From: Bacteroidota bacterium
GTDB taxonomy: Bacteria; Bacteroidota; Bacteroidia; Sphingobacteriales; Sphingobacteriaceae
Direction: 5' to 3'
Assembly: GCA_023450085.1 (NCBI GenBank)
Contig: JAEXHI010000027.1
Location: 1 to 64,000, forward strand
Length of the DNA stretch: 64,000 nt
The position numbers were made by a program, and so were the translations under genes. Below are positions 8,956 through 17,270 of the stretch, piece after piece (the stretch's first letter is position 1; the number at the start of each line of letters is the position of its first letter). The notes under the pieces are model-generated. The model was not told the DNA's origin. It worked only from the letters and a program-made list of their open reading frames with translations, and did no database searches.

Positions 8956-8958
8956 GTT

Positions 8959-9327
8959 ATGAAAACTCACAAAATTATCTTTTGGGTAGCCACCATCATC
9001 ATTGTACTTTGGGAAGGTGTAATGCCATTGAGCACCGTTTTGTTTATGCCCGAATATGTAACCGCAGGTACTCAACCATTAGGTTACCCCGAATACTTTG
9101 CCTACGCTTTGATCATTTGTAAAGTACTTGGTTGTTTGGCTATTGTATTTCCTAAAACACCAAGTAGGTTAAAAGAATGGGCTTATGCAGGACTTACCTT
9201 TAGCTTGATCTTTGCCTTCATCAGCCATGCCTGCGTAGATAAAAACATTGCTTATATGCTCATGCCGCTTGTGGTATTGGCTATCCTGATGGTTTCCTAT
9301 GTGTATCATCGTAAACTTAAATCATAA
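8959..9327 (+). CDS. DoxX-like four-helix membrane protein
   Basis: A 122-residue inner-membrane protein with four predicted transmembrane helices, about residues 5-25, 45-65, 72-95 and 98-115. The layout and the Y-P-x-Y-F-A-Y-x-L-I-x-x-K-V-L-G segment match the small DoxX-like family. The molecular function of these proteins is poorly defined; some DoxX members take part in redox or quinone-linked complexes. The gene lies 3 bp after one SRPBCC gene and 5 bp before another, so the three products are probably made together. Confidence 0.85.
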   Translation: MKTHKIIFWVATIIIVLWEGVMPLSTVLFMPEYVTAGTQPLGYPEYFAYALIICKVLGCLAIVFPKTPSRLKEWAYAGLTFSLIFAFISHACVDKNIAYMLMPLVVLAILMVSYVYHRKLKS

Positions 9328-9332
9328 TCGAC

Positions 9333-9782
9333 ATGAAAAGTAATTCAGTTTCCCTACACAGGGTAATTAAAGCAAATCCTGAAAAAGTATTCAAGGCTTT
9401 TGCAGACCCTTTAGCCCATGCTACTTGGTTACCGCCTTACGGTTTTATATGTACCGTACAACAAATGGATTTTAAAGTGGGTGGCCAGTTTAAAATGACA
9501 TTTATCAATTTCAGCACAGGCAATAGCCATTCTTTCGGTGGAACGTACCTTGAAATTAAGCCAAACGAATTGATCAAATACACCGACACTTTTGATGATC
9601 CTAACTTACCTGGTGAAATGACCACCACCATATGGTTGAACAAAGTAATTTGTGGTACCGAATTGAAGGTGGTACAAGAAGGAATCCCTGAAATGATCCC
9701 TGCGGAAATGTGCTATTTAGGATGGCAAGAATCGTTGGAAAAATTGATGAAACTGGTTGAGCCTGAAATTCCAGACGCTTAG
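9333..9782 (+). CDS. SRPBCC-family protein, second copy
   Basis: A 149-residue AHSA1-type START-fold protein. Conserved features are V-F-K-A-F-A-D-P, W-L-P-P-Y-G-F, G-G-Q-F-K-M, and the C-terminal C-Y-L-G-W-Q-E-S-L-E-K-L helix. It is clearly related in fold to the 8533 product but diverged, so it is not a recent tandem duplicate. Third gene of the operon. Ligand unknown; a hydrophobic small molecule is likely from the fold. Confidence 0.88.
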   Translation: MKSNSVSLHRVIKANPEKVFKAFADPLAHATWLPPYGFICTVQQMDFKVGGQFKMTFINFSTGNSHSFGGTYLEIKPNELIKYTDTFDDPNLPGEMTTTIWLNKVICGTELKVVQEGIPEMIPAEMCYLGWQESLEKLMKLVEPEIPDA

Positions 9783-9793
9783 CTCTTTTGGCC

Positions 9794-10192
9794 ATGACTG
9801 CATCAAACCATCATCCATTTACAAGTGCTGTCTTCCTTACTTTCTCCGGAAATTGTAAGGAGGCACTCACTTTTTACCAAACTTGCTTTGGCGGATCCTT
9901 GCGGTTTGAAATGTTTGAAAAACAGTTACCTGGCTATACTGAAATGCCCGTGGTGAGTGGCTCGCTTATTTCCGACACCATAGTGATGCACGGCTCAGAT
10001 TTGGTACATCAAGAAGGTAGAATATTGGGGAACCATATGGCAATTTTTATGCAATGTGCTGATATGGAAACAAGGAAAACACTCCTAAAAAAATTAGAAC
10101 CAAACAAAAAAATTCCTTTTACCGGAAATGATGACGAAAAACTCATCGAAATTACTGATGCCTTTGACATTAGGTGGATATTGTACGCTTAA
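9794..10192 (+). CDS. VOC-family protein, PhnB-like
   Basis: A 132-residue vicinal-oxygen-chelate fold protein of the PhnB-like (3-demethylubiquinone methyltransferase-like) type: F-L-T-F-S-G-N-C-K-E-A-L-T-F-Y-Q near the start, then the paired beta-alpha-beta-beta-beta modules. Many PhnB-like proteins lack a full metal site, and none is obvious here. The upstream TTG at 9788 is less likely than the ATG at 9794. It is the last gene of the operon, 11 bp after the preceding stop, and it converges with the MarR operon 37 bp downstream. The substrate cannot be inferred. Confidence 0.85.
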   Translation: MTASNHHPFTSAVFLTFSGNCKEALTFYQTCFGGSLRFEMFEKQLPGYTEMPVVSGSLISDTIVMHGSDLVHQEGRILGNHMAIFMQCADMETRKTLLKKLEPNKKIPFTGNDDEKLIEITDAFDIRWILYA

Positions 10193-10229
10193 CAACAACA
10201 CTAAAATACATCCACTTTAGATACCATTC

Positions 10230-10691
10230 CTATTCGTCCTTATTCACTTCGATGAGTGAAGCCATGTTTTGATTAAAAGCAGAAAGGTCCTTACCCAGCA
10301 TCGAAAAGAATTCCAAATCGGCAGTTTCCACACTTACAATAGCTTTTTGAAGCACGGTTTCGCCTACTTCAGTTAAGCTGATTGTTTTTGCCCTGGTATC
10401 GGTTTGGTGCTCCTTTCTGGTAATGAACTTTTTCTCCTCAAGGGTACGCAACACCTTGGATACCATCATCCGATCCGCATTACTTTGATTTGCAATATCT
10501 ACTTGGGTTACCTTATCGTTTTCCCTGGAGCGCCATGCCAGCGCACAAAGCAATGCAAATTGGGTATGGGTAAGGTCCAAGGGATCCAGTACACGCTTTA
10601 ACTTGCGTTGCCACAACATAGTCAATTGCCCTAAGAGATAGCCTGGACTATCCAAAGGATCCTTAAAGTGAAATTCTATTTTTTTAGACAT
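10230..10691 (-). CDS. MarR-family transcriptional regulator
   Basis: A 153-residue winged-helix regulator. L-T-H-T-Q-F-A-L-L-C-A-L begins the DNA-binding domain, V-T-Q-V-D-I-A-N-Q-S-N-A-D-R-M-M-V-S is the recognition helix pair, and D-T-R-A-K-T-I-S-L-T the wing. The frame is open upstream to 10754, but the ATG at 10691 (MSKKIEF) fits the family and overlaps the stop of the EVE gene by 8 bp, which suggests translational coupling. It is the last gene of the VOC-EVE-MarR operon. An inverted repeat around the operon promoter (11494-11528) is a good candidate for its own operator, so autorepression is likely. The inducer is unknown. Confidence 0.88.
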   Translation of the reverse strand: MSKKIEFHFKDPLDSPGYLLGQLTMLWQRKLKRVLDPLDLTHTQFALLCALAWRSRENDKVTQVDIANQSNADRMMVSKVLRTLEEKKFITRKEHQTDTRAKTISLTEVGETVLQKAIVSVETADLEFFSMLGKDLSAFNQNMASLIEVNKDE

Positions 10692-11115
10692 CTTGCATGA
10701 GCATTCGTGAGGAAATCCGTTCAAAATCATTTTGGTTGATTTCGAAAAAACCAAAACGGAATGGATAGCCCCAACTTTTCTTATTCGGGATAAAATCTAG
10801 TTCTGCAATCAAAGGTAGGATAGAAACATCTTTACTTGGCAAAAATTCGATATTTCTTCTCGAAGGACAAAAATCAGCTGTAACCTGCACTTCATAGATC
10901 AGTTCATCTACTACCCTACCTATGGCCGTAAATTCCTGACATAGCTGAGGCTTTCCCATAGTTTGTTTCCCTGAATAATAAATTAAAAAGTCGCCTTTGC
11001 GCATTCTTTTTAAAGGTGCAGCTTTACCATGACAGGATTGGGCAATCCCTTCGGCTATGCCATTTTTGACATGGTCTTTAGAGGCCACAATGATCCAGTA
11101 TCTCCTATTTTCCAT
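10684..11115 (-). CDS. EVE-domain protein
   Basis: A 143-residue protein consisting of one EVE (PUA-like) domain: R-Y-W-I-I-V-A-S-K-D-H-V at the N-terminus, M-R-K-G-D-F-L-I-Y-Y-S-G-K in the middle, then F-T-A-I-G-R-V and P-Y-R-F-G-F-F. EVE domains bind modified bases in DNA or RNA; a catalytic role is not expected. The ATG at 11115 overlaps the VOC gene's stop by 11 bp; in-frame ATGs at 11121 and 11127 are alternatives. Its place between a VOC gene and a MarR gene gives no direct hint of the nucleic-acid target. Confidence 0.85.
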   Translation of the reverse strand: MENRRYWIIVASKDHVKNGIAEGIAQSCHGKAAPLKRMRKGDFLIYYSGKQTMGKPQLCQEFTAIGRVVDELIYEVQVTADFCPSRRNIEFLPSKDVSILPLIAELDFIPNKKSWGYPFRFGFFEINQNDFERISSRMLMQDV

Positions 11116-11482
11116 AAACATCTTCATTCGGTTGCATAAAAGTAATGCTGTACCCATCTGGATCTTTCACGATCAATGTTCTCCCAAATGGAGTAGCATT
11201 AATTGCCCCAAGAATGGTCACTTCCTTAGTGTTCAACTGTTGTTGCAGTTCCTCTATATTTCCATCAATGGCAAACCATAGCGATACGCCTACCCCAAGC
11301 GCTGCACCTTCTAAATTTACCAACGGCTTTCTGATGGCAAAACTAGTTTCCCCTTGGTTATAACTGAAAATACAGGCATCGGGTGTAGCAGTCATTATTT
11401 CAAATCCCAATTTGGTGGTGTAAAATTCTTTTGAAACTTCCAAATCCCTCACTTGAAGGGAAGCAAAAACTAATTTTCTCAT
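11105..11482 (-). CDS. VOC-family (glyoxalase/bleomycin-resistance-like) protein
   Basis: A 125-residue vicinal-oxygen-chelate protein. Two half-modules are visible: L-V-F-A-S-L-Q-V-R-D-L-E-V-S-K-E-F-Y near the start and S-L-W-F-A-I-D-G-N-I near the middle. It ends with the characteristic V-K-D-P-D-G-Y-S-I-T-F-M-Q. It may detoxify or bind a small electrophile or antibiotic, but nothing in the sequence fixes the substrate. First gene of an overlapping three-gene operon with EVE and MarR. The start codon lies 12 bp downstream of the MarR-type inverted repeat. Confidence 0.87.
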   Translation of the reverse strand: MRKLVFASLQVRDLEVSKEFYTTKLGFEIMTATPDACIFSYNQGETSFAIRKPLVNLEGAALGVGVSLWFAIDGNIEELQQQLNTKEVTILGAINATPFGRTLIVKDPDGYSITFMQPNEDVYGK

Positions 11483-11493
11483 GTTATATCATA

Positions 11494-11528
11494 TTTGTTG
11501 TCGCAAATATAATATACACGACAACAAA
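11494..11528 (-). promoter_or_regulatory. Promoter with probable MarR operator
   Basis: Ten-bp arms TTTGTTGTCG (11494-11503) and CGACAACAAA (11519-11528) form a perfect inverted repeat. Between them, on the minus strand, lies TATATTTG (11504-11511), an exact match to the TAnnTTTG -7 box. Transcription would start about 15 nt before the VOC start codon. A dimer bound here would block RNA polymerase. That MarR (10230) is the binder is inferred from operon membership. Confidence 0.65.
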
Positions 11529-11684
11529 ATACAATTATTTCTACTTTTCATTTTTTTTATCTAGGGAAAAGAGGTTATTACCATCGAGTGTACAACCTAC
11601 CTATATGGTTCATTTAAAGGAGTCTTAAACCTTTGGATATTAAAAACGCTTAGACACATCAGCACATTATTAAAGTCAAATACA

Positions 11685-11714
11685 TAAAAAAAGTCCCGTA
11701 TGTACGGGACTTTC
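11685..11714 (-). terminator. Terminator of the esterase/symporter/FAD operon
   Basis: Stem AAGTCCCG / CGGGACTT around the centre at 11701. Read on the minus strand it is followed by a run of seven T (11685-11691 complement). It lies 27 bp after the esterase stop. Confidence 0.85.
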
Positions 11715-11740
11715 TATCTTTCTGAGCAACTCAATATTTA

Positions 11741-13156
11741 TCAATTCTTCTTCCAGTGATCTGTTCTGAATGAAGAAACAGGCAAGCCTTCTACACTGTA
11801 AAGTTCGCCTACACACCAATCCTTAAAGGCATATCTTACCGCCACGGGATTTTTAACTTTATCGCTATATACCCGTACCACATCATTATGTAAAGTGGCC
11901 GTTGCGGGATAAAATATTTGATCTGCTGCCGCCACTTCAAATTGGGTGATTTGTTTTCCGTAAGTAGTTAAACCCAAAGGAGTTTGGTTAAAACTCACCG
12001 TAACCGTGTCGTTTTTCACCACCATATTTTTATAAGTAGGACTAGCTGCAGGAAAGCCCTTTTTTTGATAGGTTTTGGATAATGCTAAATACGCCAATCG
12101 TTTGGCTACAATTGTTTTATCAGGAGGATGAATGTTTCTTTCCTCACCAGCATCAATCAAAATCGCTACTCCCGAATTGCTTAACGTATCGGGCAGTTTC
12201 AACTGTACTTCTCGTAACAAAGGCACTTTATATTCTTGCTGCGCTGGGTACCTCATTGGTGCAAGTTGGGCCAAATAGAATGCCCAATCGCCTATTTTCC
12301 ATTGATCACGCCACGATTTCACCATCGCATATTGCAATGCCAAATAATCATCATAATTATGGCGGTTTTGTTCGCCCTGATACCAAATTACGCCTGCAAT
12401 AGGATAACCAATCAATGGAGCAATCATTCCATTGAACAGATTCCCTGGGGTTTGATGAACCGCTTTGGTAACGGATTGGTTAGTGGCTAAACGATCTTTT
12501 AAAAGCTCAGTCACTAAATCTTTATCTATCCATGCTTCAATAGCCGAACCACCCCAAGTAACTTGTATAATGCCTACGGGCACCCCTAAATGTTTACGCA
12601 AATAATTAGCGAATTGATATCCCGCAGCGCTAAATGGAGCCACCGAGCCCGCATCAGCTGCCTGCCAACTGCCTTCCACATTGGTTTCGGGAGTAGCGGA
12701 ATGTTTACGAGCCATTTTAAACAAACGGAGCTTCGGATCAGGCGATTCCATTAACAAATCCAACGAATTGGTAATAGGTAAAGCATTATAACCTTTTATG
12801 GGCATATCCATGTTCGACTGTCCGGAGCAAATCCACACCTCACCTATCAAAACATCTTGAAGCACAATTTTATTTTGCTGGCTCACACTAATATCAAAAG
12901 GACCACCTGCCACTGGTGTAGCCACTGTTACCGACCAATTCCCTTTTTCATCCGGTTTAGCCGTATAAGTTTGTTGGTTCCATGAGGGTTGAATTTTCAC
13001 TTCCTTTTTGCCAATGGCAGTGCCCCATATTTTCGCTTGGCTTTGCTGTTGAAGCACCATATGATCCGAAAAAAAAGCAGGTAATGTGACCTGTGCTTGT
13101 GCAACAGTACAAATCCCTAAAAACGCAACAAACAGGCATTTCGTTAATGTTTTCAT
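11741..13156 (-). CDS. Sialate O-acetylesterase-like SGNH esterase (SASA domain)
   Basis: A 471-residue exported esterase with signal peptide MKTLTKCLFVAFLGICTVAQAQ. An N-terminal beta domain is followed by the SGNH/SASA catalytic domain: S-G-Q-S-N-M-D (nucleophile Ser114), G-Y-Q-F-A, W-G-G-S (oxyanion), W-Y-Q-G-E-Q-N, and E-R-N-I-H-P-P-D-K carrying the C-terminal catalytic His. The family removes acetyl groups from sialic acids, and related members do so from plant glycans, so the name does not fix the substrate. It is the last gene of the FAD-symporter-esterase operon, 3 bp after the symporter gene, and is presumably periplasmic. Confidence 0.9.
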   Translation of the reverse strand: MKTLTKCLFVAFLGICTVAQAQVTLPAFFSDHMVLQQQSQAKIWGTAIGKKEVKIQPSWNQQTYTAKPDEKGNWSVTVATPVAGGPFDISVSQQNKIVLQDVLIGEVWICSGQSNMDMPIKGYNALPITNSLDLLMESPDPKLRLFKMARKHSATPETNVEGSWQAADAGSVAPFSAAGYQFANYLRKHLGVPVGIIQVTWGGSAIEAWIDKDLVTELLKDRLATNQSVTKAVHQTPGNLFNGMIAPLIGYPIAGVIWYQGEQNRHNYDDYLALQYAMVKSWRDQWKIGDWAFYLAQLAPMRYPAQQEYKVPLLREVQLKLPDTLSNSGVAILIDAGEERNIHPPDKTIVAKRLAYLALSKTYQKKGFPAASPTYKNMVVKNDTVTVSFNQTPLGLTTYGKQITQFEVAAADQIFYPATATLHNDVVRVYSDKVKNPVAVRYAFKDWCVGELYSVEGLPVSSFRTDHWKKN

Positions 13157-13159
13157 CTC

Positions 13160-14836
13160 TTATTGTTTTTTTAAGGTGAAGCTACCTATGATTAAAGCTG
13201 CAATTAAAATAAATGTGCCCACCAAAGCAATGGTGGTTGAAAAACTCGGGGCCACCAAACCCAAATAAATAATACCTGCTCCTACTACCCCCATAGCAAT
13301 GGCGATGACCCGAACACCAAAGATATTCTGCTTTTCGGCGGCGCGCTGTTCTTCCTGATCTATTACCGTTGCTTGCTTAGCAAGTGCTTGTGCATTTTTC
13401 ATTGCTATGGCTTGACTAGCCACAAATCCCTTCGACTGATAAATGATTTCAAACACCAGTAAAATCAACATCGGGATGCCCATTCCTAAAACGGTCTCCA
13501 TTGTTCTGCTGAGTTTTAGACCAATCAAGTCTGGTGCAATAACCTTAAAAAACAGGTTGATAACTAACGAGGCGACTGTAGCAGTAACCACTGAGAAACC
13601 TGTTTGTCTTTTAGAAAAAAGTGTCCAAATAATTGGTGCAAAAAGTGCCCCTCCGGCAATGGAAGCCGTACTTAATACCACTTCTACAATTCCACCAGCA
13701 CTTGGGATCCACATGGCTACCAGAATAGTCAACACGCCAAAAAGTAAGGTAAAGAACCTGGCTACCCATATCACATTTTTTTCGGATGCCGTTTTATTGA
13801 GCAGGTTTTTATAAATGTCCTGTGCAAACACGGTAGCGGCCATATTAATAGTGGTATTGGCTTTACTTGAAGTGGCCGATACCATTCCCGCCAACACCAA
13901 ACCAATCAATCCGCCAGGCATTACTTTTTGGATCAACATCATGTAAGCATCTTCTGTTTGTAAGCCTTCTAAATTTGGATTAATTACCCGATAAATCATT
14001 GGGGGCAGCATCCAAATGATTGGACTTACCAAGTATAGAATGGTAAAAATACCCGCTACTTTTTTAGAATCTTTTTGATTGGCTACACTAGTATAGCGTT
14101 GCACATACGACCAATTTCCACCAATATAAAAAGTTTGATAGACAATAAAGGCCAGCATAAAACCTAAGGTATAATCTTCATTAAATGGCTGAAAAAAATG
14201 CTCAGGAGCCTTTTGCACCAAGTTTTGAAAACCACCAATTTCAGAGAACGAAATGGGAATAACAATTAATACCGCTGCCGACAAAATCACAAACTGCACC
14301 ACATCTGTCACTAAAACGGCCCATAAACCACCCGCAGCGGTGTATAGCACAATGATCATCCCTATAATTAAAATACAGGTATTTACGGGCAAATCTGTAG
14401 CTACATGCACCATTTTACCCACAGGATAAAGTACTGCCGCCGTGGTAAACAAGCTCAACAATAAGGTCATGTAAGTATAAAACTGTTGCTCCTTACCTCC
14501 AAAACGTTTTCCAATATACTCTGCAGCCGTAGCCACGCCAGTTTTTTTCCACTTGGCAGCAATAAACAAAGTGACAATAAAGCCACTGATGGCCATGGTT
14601 AATTGAATGGTATTAGAGACCAAACCAAATTTATAAGCGATGGACCCCCATACCACAAAGGTACCTGCCGAAAAATAGCTGATGAATAGGGAAAGTCCGT
14701 TGATCCACCAAGGAGTGGCACCACCTGCCTCAAAAAAAGCTTGCCCATTTTTACTCCCAACCCTGGTAAAAGTTAAGCCGATAGCAAAGATCAAGAGGGC
14801 AAAAATGCCCATTACCACAAAATCTAACTGTACCAT
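13160..14836 (-). CDS. Sodium:solute symporter (SSS family)
   Basis: A 558-residue inner-membrane transporter with about 13 to 14 hydrophobic helices. The N-terminal G-G-A-T-P-W-W-I-N-G-L-S-L-F-I-S-Y block, the A-A-E-Y-I-G-K-R-F segment and the S-A-T-S-S-K-A-N-T-T helix are characteristic of SSS symporters. It should import a sugar, sugar acid or similar solute with Na+. It is packed between the FAD oxidoreductase gene (2 bp) and the esterase gene (3 bp), so its substrate is probably the sugar released or processed by those enzymes. The exact substrate cannot be read. Confidence 0.9.
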   Translation of the reverse strand: MVQLDFVVMGIFALLIFAIGLTFTRVGSKNGQAFFEAGGATPWWINGLSLFISYFSAGTFVVWGSIAYKFGLVSNTIQLTMAISGFIVTLFIAAKWKKTGVATAAEYIGKRFGGKEQQFYTYMTLLLSLFTTAAVLYPVGKMVHVATDLPVNTCILIIGMIIVLYTAAGGLWAVLVTDVVQFVILSAAVLIVIPISFSEIGGFQNLVQKAPEHFFQPFNEDYTLGFMLAFIVYQTFYIGGNWSYVQRYTSVANQKDSKKVAGIFTILYLVSPIIWMLPPMIYRVINPNLEGLQTEDAYMMLIQKVMPGGLIGLVLAGMVSATSSKANTTINMAATVFAQDIYKNLLNKTASEKNVIWVARFFTLLFGVLTILVAMWIPSAGGIVEVVLSTASIAGGALFAPIIWTLFSKRQTGFSVVTATVASLVINLFFKVIAPDLIGLKLSRTMETVLGMGIPMLILLVFEIIYQSKGFVASQAIAMKNAQALAKQATVIDQEEQRAAEKQNIFGVRVIAIAMGVVGAGIIYLGLVAPSFSTTIALVGTFILIAALIIGSFTLKKQ

Positions 14837-14838
14837 GT

Positions 14839-17127
14839 TTATTGCTTAATATCAGTGTAACAACGTACCGCAAATATAGCCGCCGGCACTAACTCAGATG
14901 GATGTTCTACTTCAATCGTCAACTTATTGGTGTAGATTGCTTCATTCAAAATAATGCGTTGATGTGTTTGATAATTATCTTCCAGTTCAAATACTATTTT
15001 ACCTGATTGGTCCTTCACGGTAAATTTTCTCACGCAAAAAGGCATTGCAGTTTCTGGATGCCCCATTAATACCGACTCCATTGGATGGTCATAATCTGAA
15101 TCGAGCCACAAATCCAACTGCTTAATTTGTTGGGTTTCTTCCCATTCGAAAGTTAGGCTTGGCGAAAGATCTGTAGGATCAGCCACCCAAGCGTTGGGCT
15201 GGCTTACCGGCCTGTCTATGCCATTGATAAGATTTGATTTCTCAAAAACGGATTGTGGAGTTCCCAAAGAAATTGCCAAATTATGTCCTTGTGGCCTACG
15301 TTGTGGACACCAAAATTCAAACTCATCAACCCCAGCTTCCGGAGGCGGCAATTGCTTTCCATGGTTAGATACGGCCTTATTAACAGAATTGAACACCGAT
15401 AATACGCCTGTTAGCCTCTCTTCGGTAAAGCCTAATTGTACATCTTCGTTGGCTTCAAAAACAACAAACACATACCTGGCTTCTGGCAAGAAAACTTTAA
15501 AATCAAGACTAATGGTTTGTGCGCCTGGTTTAATTTCCAATTCTTTGCTAGCCAGTACTTGATCTGGGGTAAAGCTTCCCACTCTTTTGCTTATCCTAAT
15601 GGATGCCTTTAGTGTAGTGGCTTTTAGTACATTTACCGCAACGTTGAAAGTAGGCAACTCACCCCTAACAATTGGGAAAAGCTGTGCCGAAGGTAAAGTC
15701 AACGTTTTCCAAAGGTCGCAACGTTCAAACCCTTTAAAGTTCAAAGTGCTTGAGGCCGAGATTTTACTTTTGGCAATCAAATCTGATAGATCAACAATGC
15801 TTACGCCTGGGATATATTGGCCATTTAAGGATAACTTTTGTTGGAGATCTTCGATATGTCCATGGTTCAAAATTTCTCTTGGCAATAAGCCCTCATTTTT
15901 ACAAAGTACGGCCGCCATTCCTATAGACTGGCCAATGTAAGCACAAGTAGCCATCACACGGGTAGCTCCAAATGCCACGTGGCTAACGCTGATTAAACGG
16001 CCAGCAATAAATAAATTATTGACGTTTTTACTATAGAGCGTACGATAAGGGATTTCAAAAATACCTTTGCTGTGCCATTGGTTACAACCTGGTCGTTCAC
16101 TGTAAACGCCATCCGCAGGGTGCAAATCTATTGACCAACCTCCAAAAGCCACAGCGTCTTCATGATGCCGTTGCTCAATCAAATCTTTCTGGCTTAAGAT
16201 ATAATCTCCTTCGAAACGTCGACTTTCACGTTTCCCAGGAATAGTTCCTACCCATTCCAAAGTTAAATTCTCGGCTTCAGGGAAATCTCCAGAGTTTTTG
16301 ATGTGGTTCCAAATACCGTACACCACTTTCCATAATTCCCATTTTATTTTCTCGGTGTCGTGAACGGTGTCTAATCTGCCACCGTACTCAACCCACCAAA
16401 GTTTACAACCAAACTCATTGGCATTGAATTGTCTGAAACGGGGAATTTCGGTAATGTCGCTCAATGCAAATTTTGGAGGACTGAATTTAACAGGTCTACC
16501 TGTATCTTTACTATAGAAATAAAGTGAATGCCCCAACAACTCACCGTATTCGGCTGTTGGCGCCATGCCCTCATCAAATTCATCTTTACTTTCGGCACCC
16601 ATTCTAAATGCGGCACCAGCTAAAAACCCTACAATACCATCGCCAGTGGCATCACAAAACAATGGTGCTTTTAAATGATATAAAGTGGAGTTTTGGCTGC
16701 AAAAAGCACCAATGGATTCTATTTGATCTTCGTTTTTTTCTACTTCAAAAACAGCCGTATTTAAAAGTAATTGGATGTTTTCTTCTTGGGTTACTTTATC
16801 CAACAAAATCATATCCAATATCAGAGGATTTCCTTCTGGATTTCTGTAGGTATTTTCAACCAATATTTCATCAATCACACCACCTTCCCTAGCCCATCTG
16901 TTATTGTTTCCCATGTGCGAGGTGGCACCTAAAATCCATAGCCTCACCTCACTTGAGGAATTTCCTCCTAAAACAGGTCTGTCTTGTACCAAAAGTACTT
17001 TGATACCTTGTCTGGCAGCAGTAATTGCCGCACAAACTCCTGAAAGTCCGCCACCAGCTACTACTAAATCTGCCGTTAAATTAATTTTGGTTAAATCTCT
17101 TTTCGCCGAAGCTTGCTCTTTTTTCAT
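14839..17127 (-). CDS. FAD-dependent oxidoreductase with C-terminal beta domain
   Basis: A 762-residue protein. L-V-V-A-G-G-G-L-S-G (residues 21-30) is the dinucleotide-binding motif, and P-V-L-G-G-N-S-S-S-E-V-R follows as in the large FAD_oxidored (PF12831) group. C-D-A-T-G-D-G and the I-A-G-R-L-I-S block complete the FAD domain by about residue 430. The C-terminal third (from about 590) is beta-rich and looks like a jelly-roll or F5/8-type module. No signal peptide, so it is predicted cytoplasmic. The PF12831 group is common in polysaccharide-utilisation loci, but its reaction is mostly undefined. First gene of a three-gene operon; operator-like palindromes lie about 83 bp upstream. Confidence 0.85.
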   Translation of the reverse strand: MKKEQASAKRDLTKINLTADLVVAGGGLSGVCAAITAARQGIKVLLVQDRPVLGGNSSSEVRLWILGATSHMGNNNRWAREGGVIDEILVENTYRNPEGNPLILDMILLDKVTQEENIQLLLNTAVFEVEKNEDQIESIGAFCSQNSTLYHLKAPLFCDATGDGIVGFLAGAAFRMGAESKDEFDEGMAPTAEYGELLGHSLYFYSKDTGRPVKFSPPKFALSDITEIPRFRQFNANEFGCKLWWVEYGGRLDTVHDTEKIKWELWKVVYGIWNHIKNSGDFPEAENLTLEWVGTIPGKRESRRFEGDYILSQKDLIEQRHHEDAVAFGGWSIDLHPADGVYSERPGCNQWHSKGIFEIPYRTLYSKNVNNLFIAGRLISVSHVAFGATRVMATCAYIGQSIGMAAVLCKNEGLLPREILNHGHIEDLQQKLSLNGQYIPGVSIVDLSDLIAKSKISASSTLNFKGFERCDLWKTLTLPSAQLFPIVRGELPTFNVAVNVLKATTLKASIRISKRVGSFTPDQVLASKELEIKPGAQTISLDFKVFLPEARYVFVVFEANEDVQLGFTEERLTGVLSVFNSVNKAVSNHGKQLPPPEAGVDEFEFWCPQRRPQGHNLAISLGTPQSVFEKSNLINGIDRPVSQPNAWVADPTDLSPSLTFEWEETQQIKQLDLWLDSDYDHPMESVLMGHPETAMPFCVRKFTVKDQSGKIVFELEDNYQTHQRIILNEAIYTNKLTIEVEHPSELVPAAIFAVRCYTDIKQ

Positions 17128-17154
17128 TACTATTTAGGGCACTTGTTATCAGCT

Positions 17155-17240
17155 CGAAGATATTTACTATTGTCAGCAGATATGTCCTTGAGATTCTTGA
17201 AAAAGGCTTGGGAACGGTCCCTAATTTTGGGAACGTTCCC
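17155..17240 (-). promoter_or_regulatory. Twin LacI-type operators and promoter of the FAD operon
   Basis: GGGAACGTTCCC (17229-17240) is a perfect 12-bp palindrome. GGGAACGGTCCC (17210-17221) is a near copy, shifted by exactly 19 bp. On the minus strand the imperfect -7 box TATCTTCG (17155-17162) lies 47 bp past the nearer site. The same twin arrangement occurs at 28513-28543. The central CG-containing palindrome is typical of LacI-family operators, and a LacI gene is adjacent. Confidence 0.7.
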
Positions 17241-17270
17241 CATCAATAAGAAAAGTTTACAGGCTCTGTA

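Noticed and set aside
11741..17127. A sialic acid catabolic operon
   Set aside because: The esterase family name suggests it, but no sialidase, NanA lyase, epimerase or kinase is present, and SASA enzymes also act on plant glycans.
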